In this document: one piece after another, positions 1 through 8,640 of the stretch | Layout of the letters: each line of letters starts with the position of its first letter | Numbering within the stretch: the first letter of the stretch is position 1 | Origin: Candidatus Didemnitutus sp. | GTDB taxonomy: Bacteria; Verrucomicrobiota; Verrucomicrobiia; Opitutales; Opitutaceae | DNA length: 37,865 nt | NCBI GenBank assembly: GCA_030681265.1 | Contig: JAUXXD010000188.1 | Coordinates: 1-37,865, forward strand | Reading direction: 5' to 3' | Notes under the pieces: generated by a model | The model's input: only the letters and a program-made list of their open reading frames with translations | What the model was told of the DNA's origin: nothing | Databases searched by the model: none | Translations under genes and position numbers: made by a program

Positions 1-1451
1 AGGAACCAAACAATACCGGCACCAAGAATGGTAAAGACGCCGATCCCTTGCTCCCAGTTCTGGCGCTCCCAGTTGGTAGTGCCATCAATCACGCCAAAGG
101 TGCGGACGGCCCACTCAATGTTCAGAAAACGCTCGGTCAAGAAGCTCACGGTAAAGCAGACCATGACCGTGGACCAACCGGCCCAGCCCGGCGTGCGGTG
201 CACGATCATACCGAGAACCAGCGGCACAATGTAGGGTGTCGAAACCAGAATCTGGAACTTCAACATCAACTCGAAGAGCGTGAGGTCTTTAATCGTGCTG
301 TAGAAAAGCGCCACGCAGATGACGATAATACCCAGCACGATCGTCGTGAATTTGCCAACGCGCAGGAGCTCACCGTCCGTCGCGTTAGGGCGAATAAACG
401 GCTGATAGAAATTCTTGATAAAAACCCCGGCGTTCTTGTTCAGCCCAGTGTCCATCGAGGACATGGTCGCAGCAAAAATACCACTGACCAGTAAACCGAC
501 CATCCCGACGGGGAACACCGTCTGCGCGATAGCGAGGAACGAACCTTCCGACGGTGCCGAAAGTTTCGGATAGGTTTCCGCGAGGTTCGGGTGGGTGATC
601 GTCGCCAGCATCGGCGGAATGATCCAAACAAAGATGCCGCCGAGGAAGAGCACCCCTGCCAATATCGCTGCCTTACGGGCGTGGTGGCTGTCTTTGACGC
701 ACAAATAGCGGGAGGCGTCGTTGAGATTATTGGTGGAAAGAAATTGTTTGAACAGAATCGCCACGCACCAGAAAAGGAGGAAATCGTCCGTCGCCAACTT
801 CTGGAGATTGAGTGTGGTTTCGGATAGACGCTCGACCGCGATTGACCATCCGCCGACATGGGCGATGGCCAGCAGGGTAGTCACGATGGTCACCGGCATC
901 AAGATGAGCACTTGAATGAAATCGCTGGCCAAAACCGCCCAACTCCCACCGACCAACGAAATGATCACCACGGATACACCCGTAATTGCGATGGTGAGAC
1001 CGACATCGATGTTGAAGACGGCCGACAAAAATACGCCGAGCCCGTAGAGCCAAATGCCCGCGGTGAGCATTTGCAGCGGTAACGTGATCCACGTAAAAGT
1101 CTGTTCACTGGCGCGACCGAAACGTTGGCGCACGGCTTGCATCGCGGTGATGACGCGCAACTGGCGCAGTTTCGGCCCGAACCAAATCGCGTTGCCAAAA
1201 AACCCGATGGCATTGGCCAGATAAATCACCGCAATCGGCCAACCGTCACCATAGGCGCGGCTCGCGGCACCGGTAAATGTCCACGCACTAAACGAAACCA
1301 TGAAAGCGGACCCGCCCGCCATCCACCAAAGGACTTGGCCGCCACTGCGGAAATAGTCACTGACGTTTGTGATGAATCGCCGGAAGACCCAGCTGATGAC
1401 CAGCATGAAGACAAAATAGAAAGCAAGGACGGCGTAGTCGTATCCGGTCAT
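1..1451 (-). CDS. Sodium:solute symporter (SSS family), 3' end missing
   Basis: An open frame starts at ATG 1451 and runs off the left edge without a stop, giving 483 visible residues. The protein is strongly hydrophobic from the N-terminus (first membrane segment about residues 5-23). It carries the pattern DYFRSGGQVLWWMAGGSAF (residues 32-50) followed by SFSAWTFTGAAS (53-64), typical of the N-terminal helices of SSS transporters. These inner-membrane proteins couple Na+ entry to uptake of sugars, uronates, amino acids and similar solutes. It lies 108 bp downstream of the LacI-type gene on the same strand, and across from a secreted polysaccharide lyase. I infer that it imports lyase products such as uronates or oligosaccharides. 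The substrate cannot be read from the sequence. The family is confident; only the C-terminal part is unseen. Confidence 0.88.
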   Translation of the reverse strand, partial: MTGYDYAVLAFYFVFMLVISWVFRRFITNVSDYFRSGGQVLWWMAGGSAFMVSFSAWTFTGAASRAYGDGWPIAVIYLANAIGFFGNAIWFGPKLRQLRVITAMQAVRQRFGRASEQTFTWITLPLQMLTAGIWLYGLGVFLSAVFNIDVGLTIAITGVSVVIISLVGGSWAVLASDFIQVLILMPVTIVTTLLAIAHVGGWSIAVERLSETTLNLQKLATDDFLLFWCVAILFKQFLSTNNLNDASRYLCVKDSHHARKAAILAGVLFLGGIFVWIIPPMLATITHPNLAETYPKLSAPSEGSFLAIAQTVFPVGMVGLLVSGIFAATMSSMDTGLNKNAGVFIKNFYQPFIRPNATDGELLRVGKFTTIVLGIIVICVALFYSTIKDLTLFELMLKFQILVSTPYIVPLVLGMIVHRTPGWAGWSTVMVCFTVSFLTERFLNIEWAVRTFGVIDGTTNWERQNWEQGIGVFTILGAGIVWF

Positions 1452-1559
1452 GGGCGTAAAAAGCGGGGGGGGCGGGGGCGGTTGGGCAACCCAAGGATAA
1501 TAATTATGAAGTTCCAAGCCCAATCGTCTGCCCGGGAGAAAAAACAACGGCGGGGCCAA

Positions 1560-2606
1560 CTAGCGGCCGGGGCCGGTTGACTGGCCGACAAATACGAAGG
1601 AAGGCAAAATCAAATCGTGGAAACTCTCGTCGTCTTCCCCAGTCGAATCGAGCACCAGCTTCGCGGCGGCGCGCCCAAGCTTCTCGGCATCGCAACCTGC
1701 GGCGGTGATCGTCGGTTCCTCTTCCAGTGCCAGCGGCGAATAATCGGCTGCCGCGATGCTCACGTGCTTCGGCACTGACATGCCGGAGCGGCGGAGCGCT
1801 TGCACGGCACCGATCGACATGTGCAGGTTGTAGGTAACGAAAGCGGTGGGAAAGTCTTTGCGCTTCGCGTCGGGAATGAGTCGTAGCATCGCCTCGGAGC
1901 CTTCTGCCCGGTCACCCTGTTTTAGGGAGACAGCATAGCGCGGATCCAGCATGAGGCCGGCCAGTTTCATGGCGGCCTGGTAAGCTTGAAAACGCGCTTC
2001 GTGACGCGCCATGCCCACATTGCCGCCGAGCCAACCAATGCGCGTGTGCCCCAACGCTTTGAGGTGGTTCACCAGTCCTTCCAACGCGTGCGGCTCGTTG
2101 CCGACGACGGAATGACAATGCCCCGTATGCCGAGCAGAAACAGCGACAATCCGACGTTCGAGTTGGCGCAGTTGATTCAAGAAAGGACCGCTGACTTCAC
2201 CTAGCAAAACGATGCCGCGTAGCGAATGTCCGGTATGGTAGAATTGCTGAAGGCGTTCACGCGACAGGGCATCCTCCGCCCCAAGATAAACTGCCGCATA
2301 GCCACGCTCGGCCAACGCGGAGTGCAACCCGTGCAGCACGTGACTGAAGTAACTGCCTTGCGTGTGGATATTCAGGCCGGCGCGGAGGATGAAGCCCACT
2401 TGGCGCGCCCGTGCCTCCTGCGGCGATTGCTCGAACTTCATGCCTTTTGGCTGATAGCCGAGGCTGATGGCGTGTTCCCAAATGCGTTGGTAAGTCTCGG
2501 CCCCGATGCCGTCCTTCCGGCCGTTGAGCGCGAGCGATACGAGCGCTTGCGAAACGCCCAAGTCCTTTGCGATACGTTGCTGCGAAACTTTCTTACGCTG
2601 AGGCAT
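1560..2606 (-). CDS. LacI-family transcriptional regulator
   Basis: The protein has 348 residues, the normal LacI/GalR length. The N-terminus shows the LacI helix-turn-helix and hinge region: SQQRIAKDLGVSQALVSLAL at residues 8-27, then a second helix with YQRIWEHAISLGYQP. Residues from about 68 to the end resemble the periplasmic-binding-protein-like effector domain. Examples are VGFILRAGLN, RIGWLGGNVGMARHEARFQAY and the late segment VSIAAADYSPLA. The start is ATG 2606, immediately before the DNA-binding domain; no clear Shine-Dalgarno precedes it. It is divergent from the PL6-type lyase gene and upstream of the symporter, so I infer control of both by a sugar or uronate effector. The effector is unknown. 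Family assignment is very sure. Confidence 0.93.
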   Translation of the reverse strand: MPQRKKVSQQRIAKDLGVSQALVSLALNGRKDGIGAETYQRIWEHAISLGYQPKGMKFEQSPQEARARQVGFILRAGLNIHTQGSYFSHVLHGLHSALAERGYAAVYLGAEDALSRERLQQFYHTGHSLRGIVLLGEVSGPFLNQLRQLERRIVAVSARHTGHCHSVVGNEPHALEGLVNHLKALGHTRIGWLGGNVGMARHEARFQAYQAAMKLAGLMLDPRYAVSLKQGDRAEGSEAMLRLIPDAKRKDFPTAFVTYNLHMSIGAVQALRRSGMSVPKHVSIAAADYSPLALEEEPTITAAGCDAEKLGRAAAKLVLDSTGEDDESFHDLILPSFVFVGQSTGPGR

Positions 2607-2642
2607 GGCGGGACAATCTGATAGCTATGAACATTTTCAACC

Positions 2643-2672
2643 AATTATTAGCCGGGAGGAACGAATTATTAG
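2643..2672. promoter_or_regulatory. Direct repeat AATTATTAG x2, candidate operator or promoter of the LacI-type gene
   Basis: AATTATTAG occurs at 2643-2651 and again at 2664-2672. The start-to-start distance is 21 bp (two helical turns), just upstream of the LacI-type start at 2606. This is an AT-rich island in an otherwise GC-rich intergenic stretch. On the minus strand both copies read CTAATAATT, so either could act as a -10-like element or as half of a tandem protein-binding site. The rest of the 2607-2893 intergenic region is GC-rich and holds no gene that I can support. Confidence 0.4.
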
Positions 2673-2863
2673 ATCAGACCGGCGGCGCCGGCTTACGGCC
2701 GGCGGTTGCGGCAAATCACGGGCGACCAATCTTTCCTGACCGCGGGTGGGCAGTCCTTACCGTGTCGCCTTGTTGCAGCGGGAAATCCCCCGGCAGGTCT
2801 CACGGCGGGCGACGCCTCGGTCGTTGGCCATGGCGCGGAAATGAGCGGTAACAATGTTTGACT

Positions 2864-2869
2864 TATAAA
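2864..2869 (+). promoter_or_regulatory. Candidate -10 element (TATAAA) of the PL6-type lyase
   Basis: TATAAA lies 24 bp before the chosen ATG at 2894, so transcription would begin around 2876 with a short leader. I see no convincing -35 hexamer at the proper spacing, which would fit an activator-dependent or repressed promoter. No Shine-Dalgarno is visible. Confidence 0.35.
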
Positions 2870-2893
2870 TATGAGTCATCTTCGTCTTCACTT

Positions 2894-5800
2894 ATGAATC
2901 GATCGCTGGCCCTGCGTTTCACTTGGAGTTGGGCTGCGCTGTTCGTCTTGGTTGCCGGAGCCCGCTCCGGCGCGGCGATTTACCACATCACCACCGCGGC
3001 AGGCTTTTCGAGCCTACCGGCGACGCTGCAACCGGGCGACGAGATCATCATCGCCAACGGCACCTATCACGCCGTTGACCGAACGCTGATGGCGGCGGGC
3101 ACCGCGGCCAATCCGGTCCGCATGCGGGCTGCGACTCCGGGAGGGGTGGTATTTTCCGGTGGCACCCGGTTTACGCTTCAAGGCAGTTTCATGGTGATTT
3201 CCGGCCTGAAATTCGATGGCGATGTGATCGCCGGCGGACCGAAATACGACAGCGGCATCTTCCGTTTCCATACCCATTCCTCCGATTTTATACTCCGCGA
3301 CTGCGCGTTTAATAATTTCGACACCGGTTCTCCTGCGACAGGGGCGTTTTGGCTGCAGATCAACGGTTATCGGCACACCATCGAGTATTGCAGTTTTGTG
3401 GGAAAAACCTCCGAGGATCCCGTCCTTAACATCATCCCGACCGAAGGGATCGGCTCCAAGGACATTCCTCGCCGCCACCTCATTCGTTACTGTTATTTTG
3501 GCGAGCGCACTGTCATCGGGCTCAATGGTTTCGAGACCATCCGCATCGGCGAGAGCCAGTATCAGATGTATGATATGTCCACGATCATCGAGCACAGTGT
3601 CTTCGAACGTGCCATTTACGGAGATGATATCTCCAATTACGAGCCCGAGGTCATCTCCAGCAAGTCGCGCAACAATATCTATCGCTACAACACCTTCCGC
3701 GAAAACAAGGGCGGTCTCGTGCTTCGCCATGGCGACGACAATATCATCGAGGGTAATTTCTTCTTCGGTGTCTCCGGCGAAAGCGCCAACATGGGCGCGG
3801 GAGTGCGCATCATCGGGCTGCGCCATCTCATTCGGAACAATTACTTCCAAGACATCGGCGGCACCGGCCTGCGCGCCGCGATCTGCTTGATGAAGGGCAC
3901 CGGCGAATTCAGCGACAGCTCCACGAGCAACGGCTACGAAAGCCCCGGCTCGGCCAAGATTTATAACAACACGATCGTCAACAGCGCGCAGCCCTTCGCG
4001 CTCGGCGCGATCACGTCGTCCAGCGGCACGACCGCCCCGCGCAACGTCGAAATTCGCAACAACATCGTGCAGAGTTCCTCGGCCGGCGGGGACGTCATCT
4101 ATTTCAACTCCGACAACGGTTGGGCGATCAGCCAGATCACCTTCTCGGGTAATCATGCCTTCCACGCCAATGGACAATACGGTCCGATCTTGCCCGCCTC
4201 CGGCTTCACCCTCGGCACGCCGGTCCTCCTCGCGCACGACGACGCGCTCGGCTATTCCATCCCGCTATCCGTAAGCCCCGTGCGGGGCTCCACCACCGCC
4301 ACGGTCCCCGCGACGCTGCGCGACATCCGCTCGAAATTGCGGCCCGCCAACGGCGCCGACGCCGGCGCTTACGACGCCAACGCGACCGGCACCAGTTTCA
4401 ACCGCCCGCTCGTCCGCGCCGATGTCGGCCCCGTCTTCGCCAATCGTCTCGTCGCCGAACGCGCGCCGTCGTTCATCACGCAACCCACCTCGGCGACCGT
4501 CAGTGAATTCACACCCGTGACGCTCGCCGTCACTGTTGAAAGCACGGCGTCCGTTTCCTACCAATGGTATCGCGATGAAGTCGCCGTGCCTGACGCGACC
4601 AGCGCGAGCCTTGAACTCGGCGCTGTCTCAATGGGCTCCGCCGCCTCCTACACGGTCGCCGCCACCAACAGCGCGGGCCGCGCGATTAGCTTTCCGTCCA
4701 CTCTCGTCGTTTCCCCGTCCGCTCCGGTCATTACCATGCATCCGGTTTCGCGTCTCGTCAGCGCCGGTTCGACGGTAACCTTCACCGTCGCCTCCGACGG
4801 CGTGGCTCCCTTCACTTTCCAATGGTTCAAAGGCGAAATTCCGGTGCCCGGCGCGACTTCGGACACCCTCTTGATTCCGAACGCCCAGACGGCCAACGCC
4901 GGCGACTACACCGTCCGCGTCACCAACTCCTACAACACGGCCATCAGCAACGTCGCCACCCTCAGCCTCGCGGCCGGCACGCTGCTGTTGAGTGATACCT
5001 TCGATGACGGCGAGCGCCTCACCCAAGCCCTGCCCAACTCTGCCAAATGGGTTTCGTCGAGTGGCTCGCTGTCCGTCATGGCCGGCGCGCTTGTCCTCCC
5101 GAAGGGCCGCCACGCGGTCGCTTTCTTCAAGGATCCCGGCACGCAGGCCGTCAACGTCGGCGAAAAACTCAGCGCCAGTGCGACGCTTCGTTTCTCCTCG
5201 GTGGGCAACTCCTCCGGTGGTCTCCGTTTCGGCCTTTTCAACTCCAACGGTGCCGGCATCCCTTCGTCCGACGGCAACACCGCTTACGCCGGTTACGACG
5301 GCTACGCGGCGACCACCACGGCGCTTTTCCCCGACAGTAACACCAGCACTTCGGCTCCGGTTGTTTTCCGACAAAAAAATCCCGGGGTCGGCACTGGTTC
5401 GTTAATCACGACGACCGGCAGCGGCATTTTCTCCGACGTCGGTTCGAGCGATCCGCTTTCGCAAAGCCTCGACGTCAATATCGACTACACCGTCACGCTC
5501 ACCGCCGCGCGCCACACGTCCGACACGCTGACGCTCACGCTCTCGATCACCGGCGGCGCGCTCACCAACTACGTCGTCTCGACGAGCGACACCGCCGGAC
5601 TCATCACCGCGTTCAATTGCTTCGCGCTCAGCTCCACCAGCACCAACGGCTCCGATTTCACCATCGACAACGTCGTCGAGGAACACGCGCCGCTGCCGCC
5701 TGCGGCGCCGACCATCAGCACGCCGCCGACAAGCCAAACCGTGGCGCCCGGTGCCAGCGCCAGCTTCTCGGTCGTGGCGTCAGGCAACGCTCCATTTACC

Positions 5801-6583
5801 TATCAATGGCGCAAGGATGGGGTGGCGATCAACGGTGCTACCTCTGCGACGTTGGTTTTCCCCTCGGTCGAAGAAATCCACACGGGTAGCTACGATGTTT
5901 TGGTGACCAATGCGACCGGCACGACGCCGAGCTCCGCCGTCACGCTAATGCTCTCGCAAACCATTACGTTTATCTCACTCGCGGACCGCTGGTTCACGGC
6001 CGCACCGCTGTTTCTCGCCGCAGAGTCCAGTTCCGGATTAAGCATCAGTTACACCGTCGTCTCCGGCTCGGCCTTTGTCACGGATAACGAACTCACCTAC
6101 ACTGGCACCGGCACCGTCACCATCCGCGCCAGTCAGGCGGGCAACACCAGTTATACTGCAGCCACTCCGGTCGAACGCACCTTCACCGTTCGCCCGAGCT
6201 TCGCCTCATGGCAACTCGCGCGCTTCTCACCCGCAGAACTCGCTGATCCCGCCCGCACCGGTCCCAACGGCATCTATGGCTCCGACGGCGTCACCAATCT
6301 CATGAAATACGCCCTCGGCTTGGAACCCAACCAGAGCGCCACCGCAAACTTGCCTGAAGTGACCTCCGACGAAAATTCGTGGAAGCTCACCTACACACGC
6401 CCGACCACGCGCGAAGACATCACCTATGCGGTCCAAATCTCCATCGACTTGACGACATGGACGGCCACAGGAGTGACGCTTCAGCGACTCGCTCCCGGCG
6501 GTGAAACTGAGACGTGGCAAGGACGTTACCCGAAGAGTTCGGCGACGAATCTCTTCATGCGCCTGCAAGTGACGCGGAATTAA
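2894..6583 (+). CDS. Secreted PL6-type polysaccharide lyase with three Ig-like domains
   Basis: The chosen start, ATG 2894, gives 1229 residues beginning with a signal peptide (MNRSLALRFTWSWAALFVLV, cleavage near ARSGA). An in-frame TTG at 2858 would put a hydrophilic extension before the signal. Residues about 28-400 form a right-handed beta-helix lyase of family PL6 (alginate lyase / chondroitinase B). The segment EPEVISSKS places E250, E252 and K257, and LRHGD places R278. The spacing (Glu, +2 Glu, +7 Lys, +28 Arg) equals that of the Ca-binding glutamates and catalytic Lys/Arg of the family. Two Ig-like domains (about 530-690), a LamG-like region, and a third Ig-like domain (about 940-1030) follow. 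A C-terminal region with NLMKYALGLEP ends the protein. It beta-eliminates uronate polymers outside the cytoplasm. Alginate versus chondroitin/dermatan specificity is not decidable here. Confidence 0.88.
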   Translation: MNRSLALRFTWSWAALFVLVAGARSGAAIYHITTAAGFSSLPATLQPGDEIIIANGTYHAVDRTLMAAGTAANPVRMRAATPGGVVFSGGTRFTLQGSFMVISGLKFDGDVIAGGPKYDSGIFRFHTHSSDFILRDCAFNNFDTGSPATGAFWLQINGYRHTIEYCSFVGKTSEDPVLNIIPTEGIGSKDIPRRHLIRYCYFGERTVIGLNGFETIRIGESQYQMYDMSTIIEHSVFERAIYGDDISNYEPEVISSKSRNNIYRYNTFRENKGGLVLRHGDDNIIEGNFFFGVSGESANMGAGVRIIGLRHLIRNNYFQDIGGTGLRAAICLMKGTGEFSDSSTSNGYESPGSAKIYNNTIVNSAQPFALGAITSSSGTTAPRNVEIRNNIVQSSSAGGDVIYFNSDNGWAISQITFSGNHAFHANGQYGPILPASGFTLGTPVLLAHDDALGYSIPLSVSPVRGSTTATVPATLRDIRSKLRPANGADAGAYDANATGTSFNRPLVRADVGPVFANRLVAERAPSFITQPTSATVSEFTPVTLAVTVESTASVSYQWYRDEVAVPDATSASLELGAVSMGSAASYTVAATNSAGRAISFPSTLVVSPSAPVITMHPVSRLVSAGSTVTFTVASDGVAPFTFQWFKGEIPVPGATSDTLLIPNAQTANAGDYTVRVTNSYNTAISNVATLSLAAGTLLLSDTFDDGERLTQALPNSAKWVSSSGSLSVMAGALVLPKGRHAVAFFKDPGTQAVNVGEKLSASATLRFSSVGNSSGGLRFGLFNSNGAGIPSSDGNTAYAGYDGYAATTTALFPDSNTSTSAPVVFRQKNPGVGTGSLITTTGSGIFSDVGSSDPLSQSLDVNIDYTVTLTAARHTSDTLTLTLSITGGALTNYVVSTSDTAGLITAFNCFALSSTSTNGSDFTIDNVVEEHAPLPPAAPTISTPPTSQTVAPGASASFSVVASGNAPFTYQWRKDGVAINGATSATLVFPSVEEIHTGSYDVLVTNATGTTPSSAVTLMLSQTITFISLADRWFTAAPLFLAAESSSGLSISYTVVSGSAFVTDNELTYTGTGTVTIRASQAGNTSYTAATPVERTFTVRPSFASWQLARFSPAELADPARTGPNGIYGSDGVTNLMKYALGLEPNQSATANLPEVTSDENSWKLTYTRPTTREDITYAVQISIDLTTWTATGVTLQRLAPGGETETWQGRYPKSSATNLFMRLQVTRN

Positions 6584-6616
6584 GCGGCCGCAGCGCACGC
6601 TGCTTCCGTCCCGTGG

Positions 6617-6637
6617 GTTGCGCGCTCGCCGCGCAAC
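6617..6637. repeat. GC-rich 8-bp stem-loop after the lyase gene
   Basis: GTTGCGCG at 6617-6624 pairs with CGCGCAAC at 6630-6637 around a 5-nt loop, between the convergent lyase and thermonuclease genes. There is no U-tract, so it could stabilise mRNA ends but is not a classical intrinsic terminator. Confidence 0.35.
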
Positions 6638-6678
6638 TCTCCACACGTCGCTAAGCGCGCATGTCCTGCGCCTTGCGG

Positions 6679-7161
6679 CTACTTCTTGCGATTTTCGCGG
6701 CGGAAATCCCACGGCGCGACCGGCTTCTTCTCCGACCACAACCCGCGTCTGGCGCTCTTCGCCTCCGAATGCGCGGATCGCAGCAGCGAATCATTTGGCG
6801 CGTGAAATTCGTAATGCCACGCGAAGCCCTGTTTCACCATCGCGACATTGATGTCCTGCTTGTCCACGTAGACGCGTCCAACTTTGCGTCCATAGGTGTC
6901 GGTATCCTCGACCTGCACGCGCACCTGTTTGCCCTGCACCAGAGTGTTCAACGCTTGGCGGCCCCGGTCGCCATAACTCTGCGCCAGCTCCGGCGCATCG
7001 ATCCCGAAGAGCCGCACCTTGTGACTGCTCCCGTTCGGCATTTTCAGCGTCAATGTATCGCCATCCGATACGTTCGTGACGCGCCCATTGAGCACTTCGC
7101 GACCGAGCAGCGGACTGGCCCATAACAACGCCAACAATAACCAAACACGACAGACCAACAT
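6679..7161 (-). CDS. Secreted thermonuclease (SNase) family protein
   Basis: The protein has 160 residues. Residues 1-20 form a signal peptide (MLVCRVWLLLALLWASPLLG), so it probably acts in the periplasm or outside the cell. The staphylococcal-nuclease fold is clear. SDGDT at 32-36 gives the Ca-ligand Asp. RLFGIDAPE at 50-58 supplies R50, D55 and E58, matching Arg35, Asp40 and Glu43 of the S. aureus enzyme. DTYGR ends at R92, matching Arg87. All catalytic residues are therefore present. The family cleaves single- and double-stranded DNA and RNA phosphodiesters in a Ca-dependent way. It is convergent with the lyase gene and about 130 bp downstream of a small lysine-rich gene on the same strand. 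The function is likely nutrient scavenging from nucleic acids, an inference. Confidence 0.92.
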   Translation of the reverse strand: MLVCRVWLLLALLWASPLLGREVLNGRVTNVSDGDTLTLKMPNGSSHKVRLFGIDAPELAQSYGDRGRQALNTLVQGKQVRVQVEDTDTYGRKVGRVYVDKQDINVAMVKQGFAWHYEFHAPNDSLLRSAHSEAKSARRGLWSEKKPVAPWDFRRENRKK

Positions 7162-7290
7162 GCCCCGTTGCTACGAGTTCTCAGCCCGCTGGCAAAGCAA
7201 TTGCCACGGCGCCGCACTCGCGACGTGAGTGCGGGTGAGTCCGTGCGAAAATCACGACGCGTCCCGCCCGCGCCGCATAGCCCGCCTCGA

Positions 7291-7485
7291 CTATTTTACC
7301 GACGACTTCGCTTTCTTTTTCGCCTTGGTCGCTTTCAATTTTTTCTTCGCCGTCTTCTTCAGTGGTTTCTTCTTCGTCGGTTTTTCGTCCACGAACACGA
7401 TGTCGCTGTCCTTCCAAGTGAAGTAGTCCGCCCGCGAGCGCAGCGGACGTTTTTGTGAAGCAGGGGATTTGGATTTCTTTTTCAT
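7291..7485 (-). CDS. Small lysine-rich basic protein, unknown
   Basis: A 64-residue protein starts at ATG 7485. The first 35 residues are mixed (KRPLRSRADYFTWKDSDIVF), and the last 30 are almost entirely Lys with Ala, Thr and Ser, in KKxxKKTAKKK-like runs. This resembles the histone-H1-like or nucleoid-associated tails seen in many bacteria. The charge suggests nucleic-acid or ribosome binding, but no domain is recognised. There is no clear ribosome-binding site. It could be a real small gene or a low-complexity open frame. The sharp compositional bias and the non-repetitive head favour a real gene. It lies upstream of the thermonuclease on the same strand with a 129-bp gap. Confidence 0.55.
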   Translation of the reverse strand: MKKKSKSPASQKRPLRSRADYFTWKDSDIVFVDEKPTKKKPLKKTAKKKLKATKAKKKAKSSVK

Positions 7486-7605
7486 GTTCAGAGGAGTTGA
7501 GGAATGATTCTCACCCTAGAGACTTAAATCCGCGCCAGCCACCAGTAAGTGCAAGTGAGGGAGCAACCATTAGTCCATTCTGCGGGCTCCCAGTGCTTCC
7601 CGCTT

Positions 7606-7860
7606 ATGAAATTGAAGGTTGCGCTGGTGTGTCCGGGTCAAGGGATCGACACGAGCAACGCGAATCCGGCGGGGCGGTTGCAAATGCACGTCCTGATGGC
7701 GGTCGCAGAGTTCGAGCGGAGCCTGATTGGTGAGCGGACGCGGGCCGGATTGAGGGCGGCGGTCGCGCGAGGGTCGATCCTCGGTCGCCCCAAAGTAACC
7801 CTTCCAAAAGATTGGCGAGCACTGGTGGCCGCTTGGCGCGAAGAGACCGGCGGCAAGGGC
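7606..7860 (+). pseudogene. Truncated serine recombinase (resolvase/invertase) remnant
   Basis: From ATG 7606 the frame encodes a stretch typical of the second half of the resolvase catalytic domain: GIDTSNANPAGRLQMHVLMA, then AEFERSLIGERTRAGL, then ARGSILGRPK. The N-terminal part, which carries the catalytic serine (normally about 60-70 residues earlier), is absent. The C-terminal DNA-binding helix-turn-helix is also missing after about GGKGYHR. The open frame continues to 8181, but from about 7862 onward it is only the antisense of a helicase remnant. It is therefore a dead internal fragment of a mobile-element gene, fused to another fragment near 7860. Identification of the family is good; the exact ends are approximate. 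Confidence 0.75.
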
Positions 7861-7861
7861 T

Positions 7862-8212
7862 ATCATCGACGCCTCGTCGACGATGAAGACCGTGTCGTGA
7901 TCGATGTCGTTGTTTCGCGTCTCGAAGTAGAATTTGTAGGTGACGTCGCCGTTTTCGTCTACCTCCCGGTATTCCTTGAGGTCGCGAAGCGAATAAATGC
8001 TGCGATGGATGGTGCCCGCTTCGATTTGGTGTCGGTCTCGCAGCACGTAGGCCGCTCGACCGGTAGGGGCCGTCATCACGGTTTGTCGACGAGAGGCCCT
8101 GAGATATCGCAGCAAGCCGCCGATAAGAAACGTCTTACCGGTTCCCGCGTAACCTCACCAGCTGGATCACGGTCGGAGTGATCCATGAAAGAGCATCTGC
8201 GTCTGGCGGAGT
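7862..8212 (-). pseudogene. RecD-like ATP-dependent helicase remnant with frameshift
   Basis: Reading leftward, a frame from about 8212 encodes ADALSWITPTVIQLV. It then shifts by one base at 8155 into GYAGTGKT (8154-8131), a perfect Walker A. APTGRAAYVL, TIHRSIYSL and the Walker B-like VFIVDEASMI follow. This order (Walker A, motif Ia PTGRAA, TIHR, DEAS) is that of COG0507/RecD-type superfamily 1 helicases. Deleting the single extra base at 8155 would restore QLV-GYAGTGKT. After DEASMIA, near 7862, helicase similarity stops at the junction with the recombinase remnant. So it is both frameshifted and truncated, keeping only about the first 115 residues of the ATPase domain. It is surely non-functional unless a sequencing error is involved, and even then the 3' part is missing. 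Confidence 0.75.
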
Positions 8213-8370
8213 CGAAACCTGGCGAGCGAAGGATCCACTGGCCTCAGCCGCGAATGTTTTTTCCGGTTGCGCGTCAGCAACTAACGTTGCGTGAGCGAAG
8301 CTAGCAGACGTATGTTGGCATCCCGCCGCTCTCCACCAACTTAGGTCGATGGTTCGACCTTGGCTAAAAT

Positions 8371-8445
<75 letters not shown>

Positions 8446-8640
8446 ACGTGGCTCCCACAAGGGGAAGGGCCAAAAAGAGGTTCGGCTCAGGCGTTGTCAA
8501 CACCGCTCTCCTCGAAATTGTGGCTTTTCGAGTCACTGCGCGAAAGTTTTGTTTGCTTCGCTCGGACTCGGTCTCTCAACTCTCGCCTCTTTTCCATTAC
8601 GCCTGCCTCCAATTCCGGAGTCACAGGGGGAACGAAACTC

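Noticed and set aside
3014-4237. 407-residue open frame antisense to the lyase gene
   Set aside because: It is the mirror of a gene with clear PL6 motifs, and its translation is Asp/Val/Ala-biased with no domain. High GC content creates such frames.
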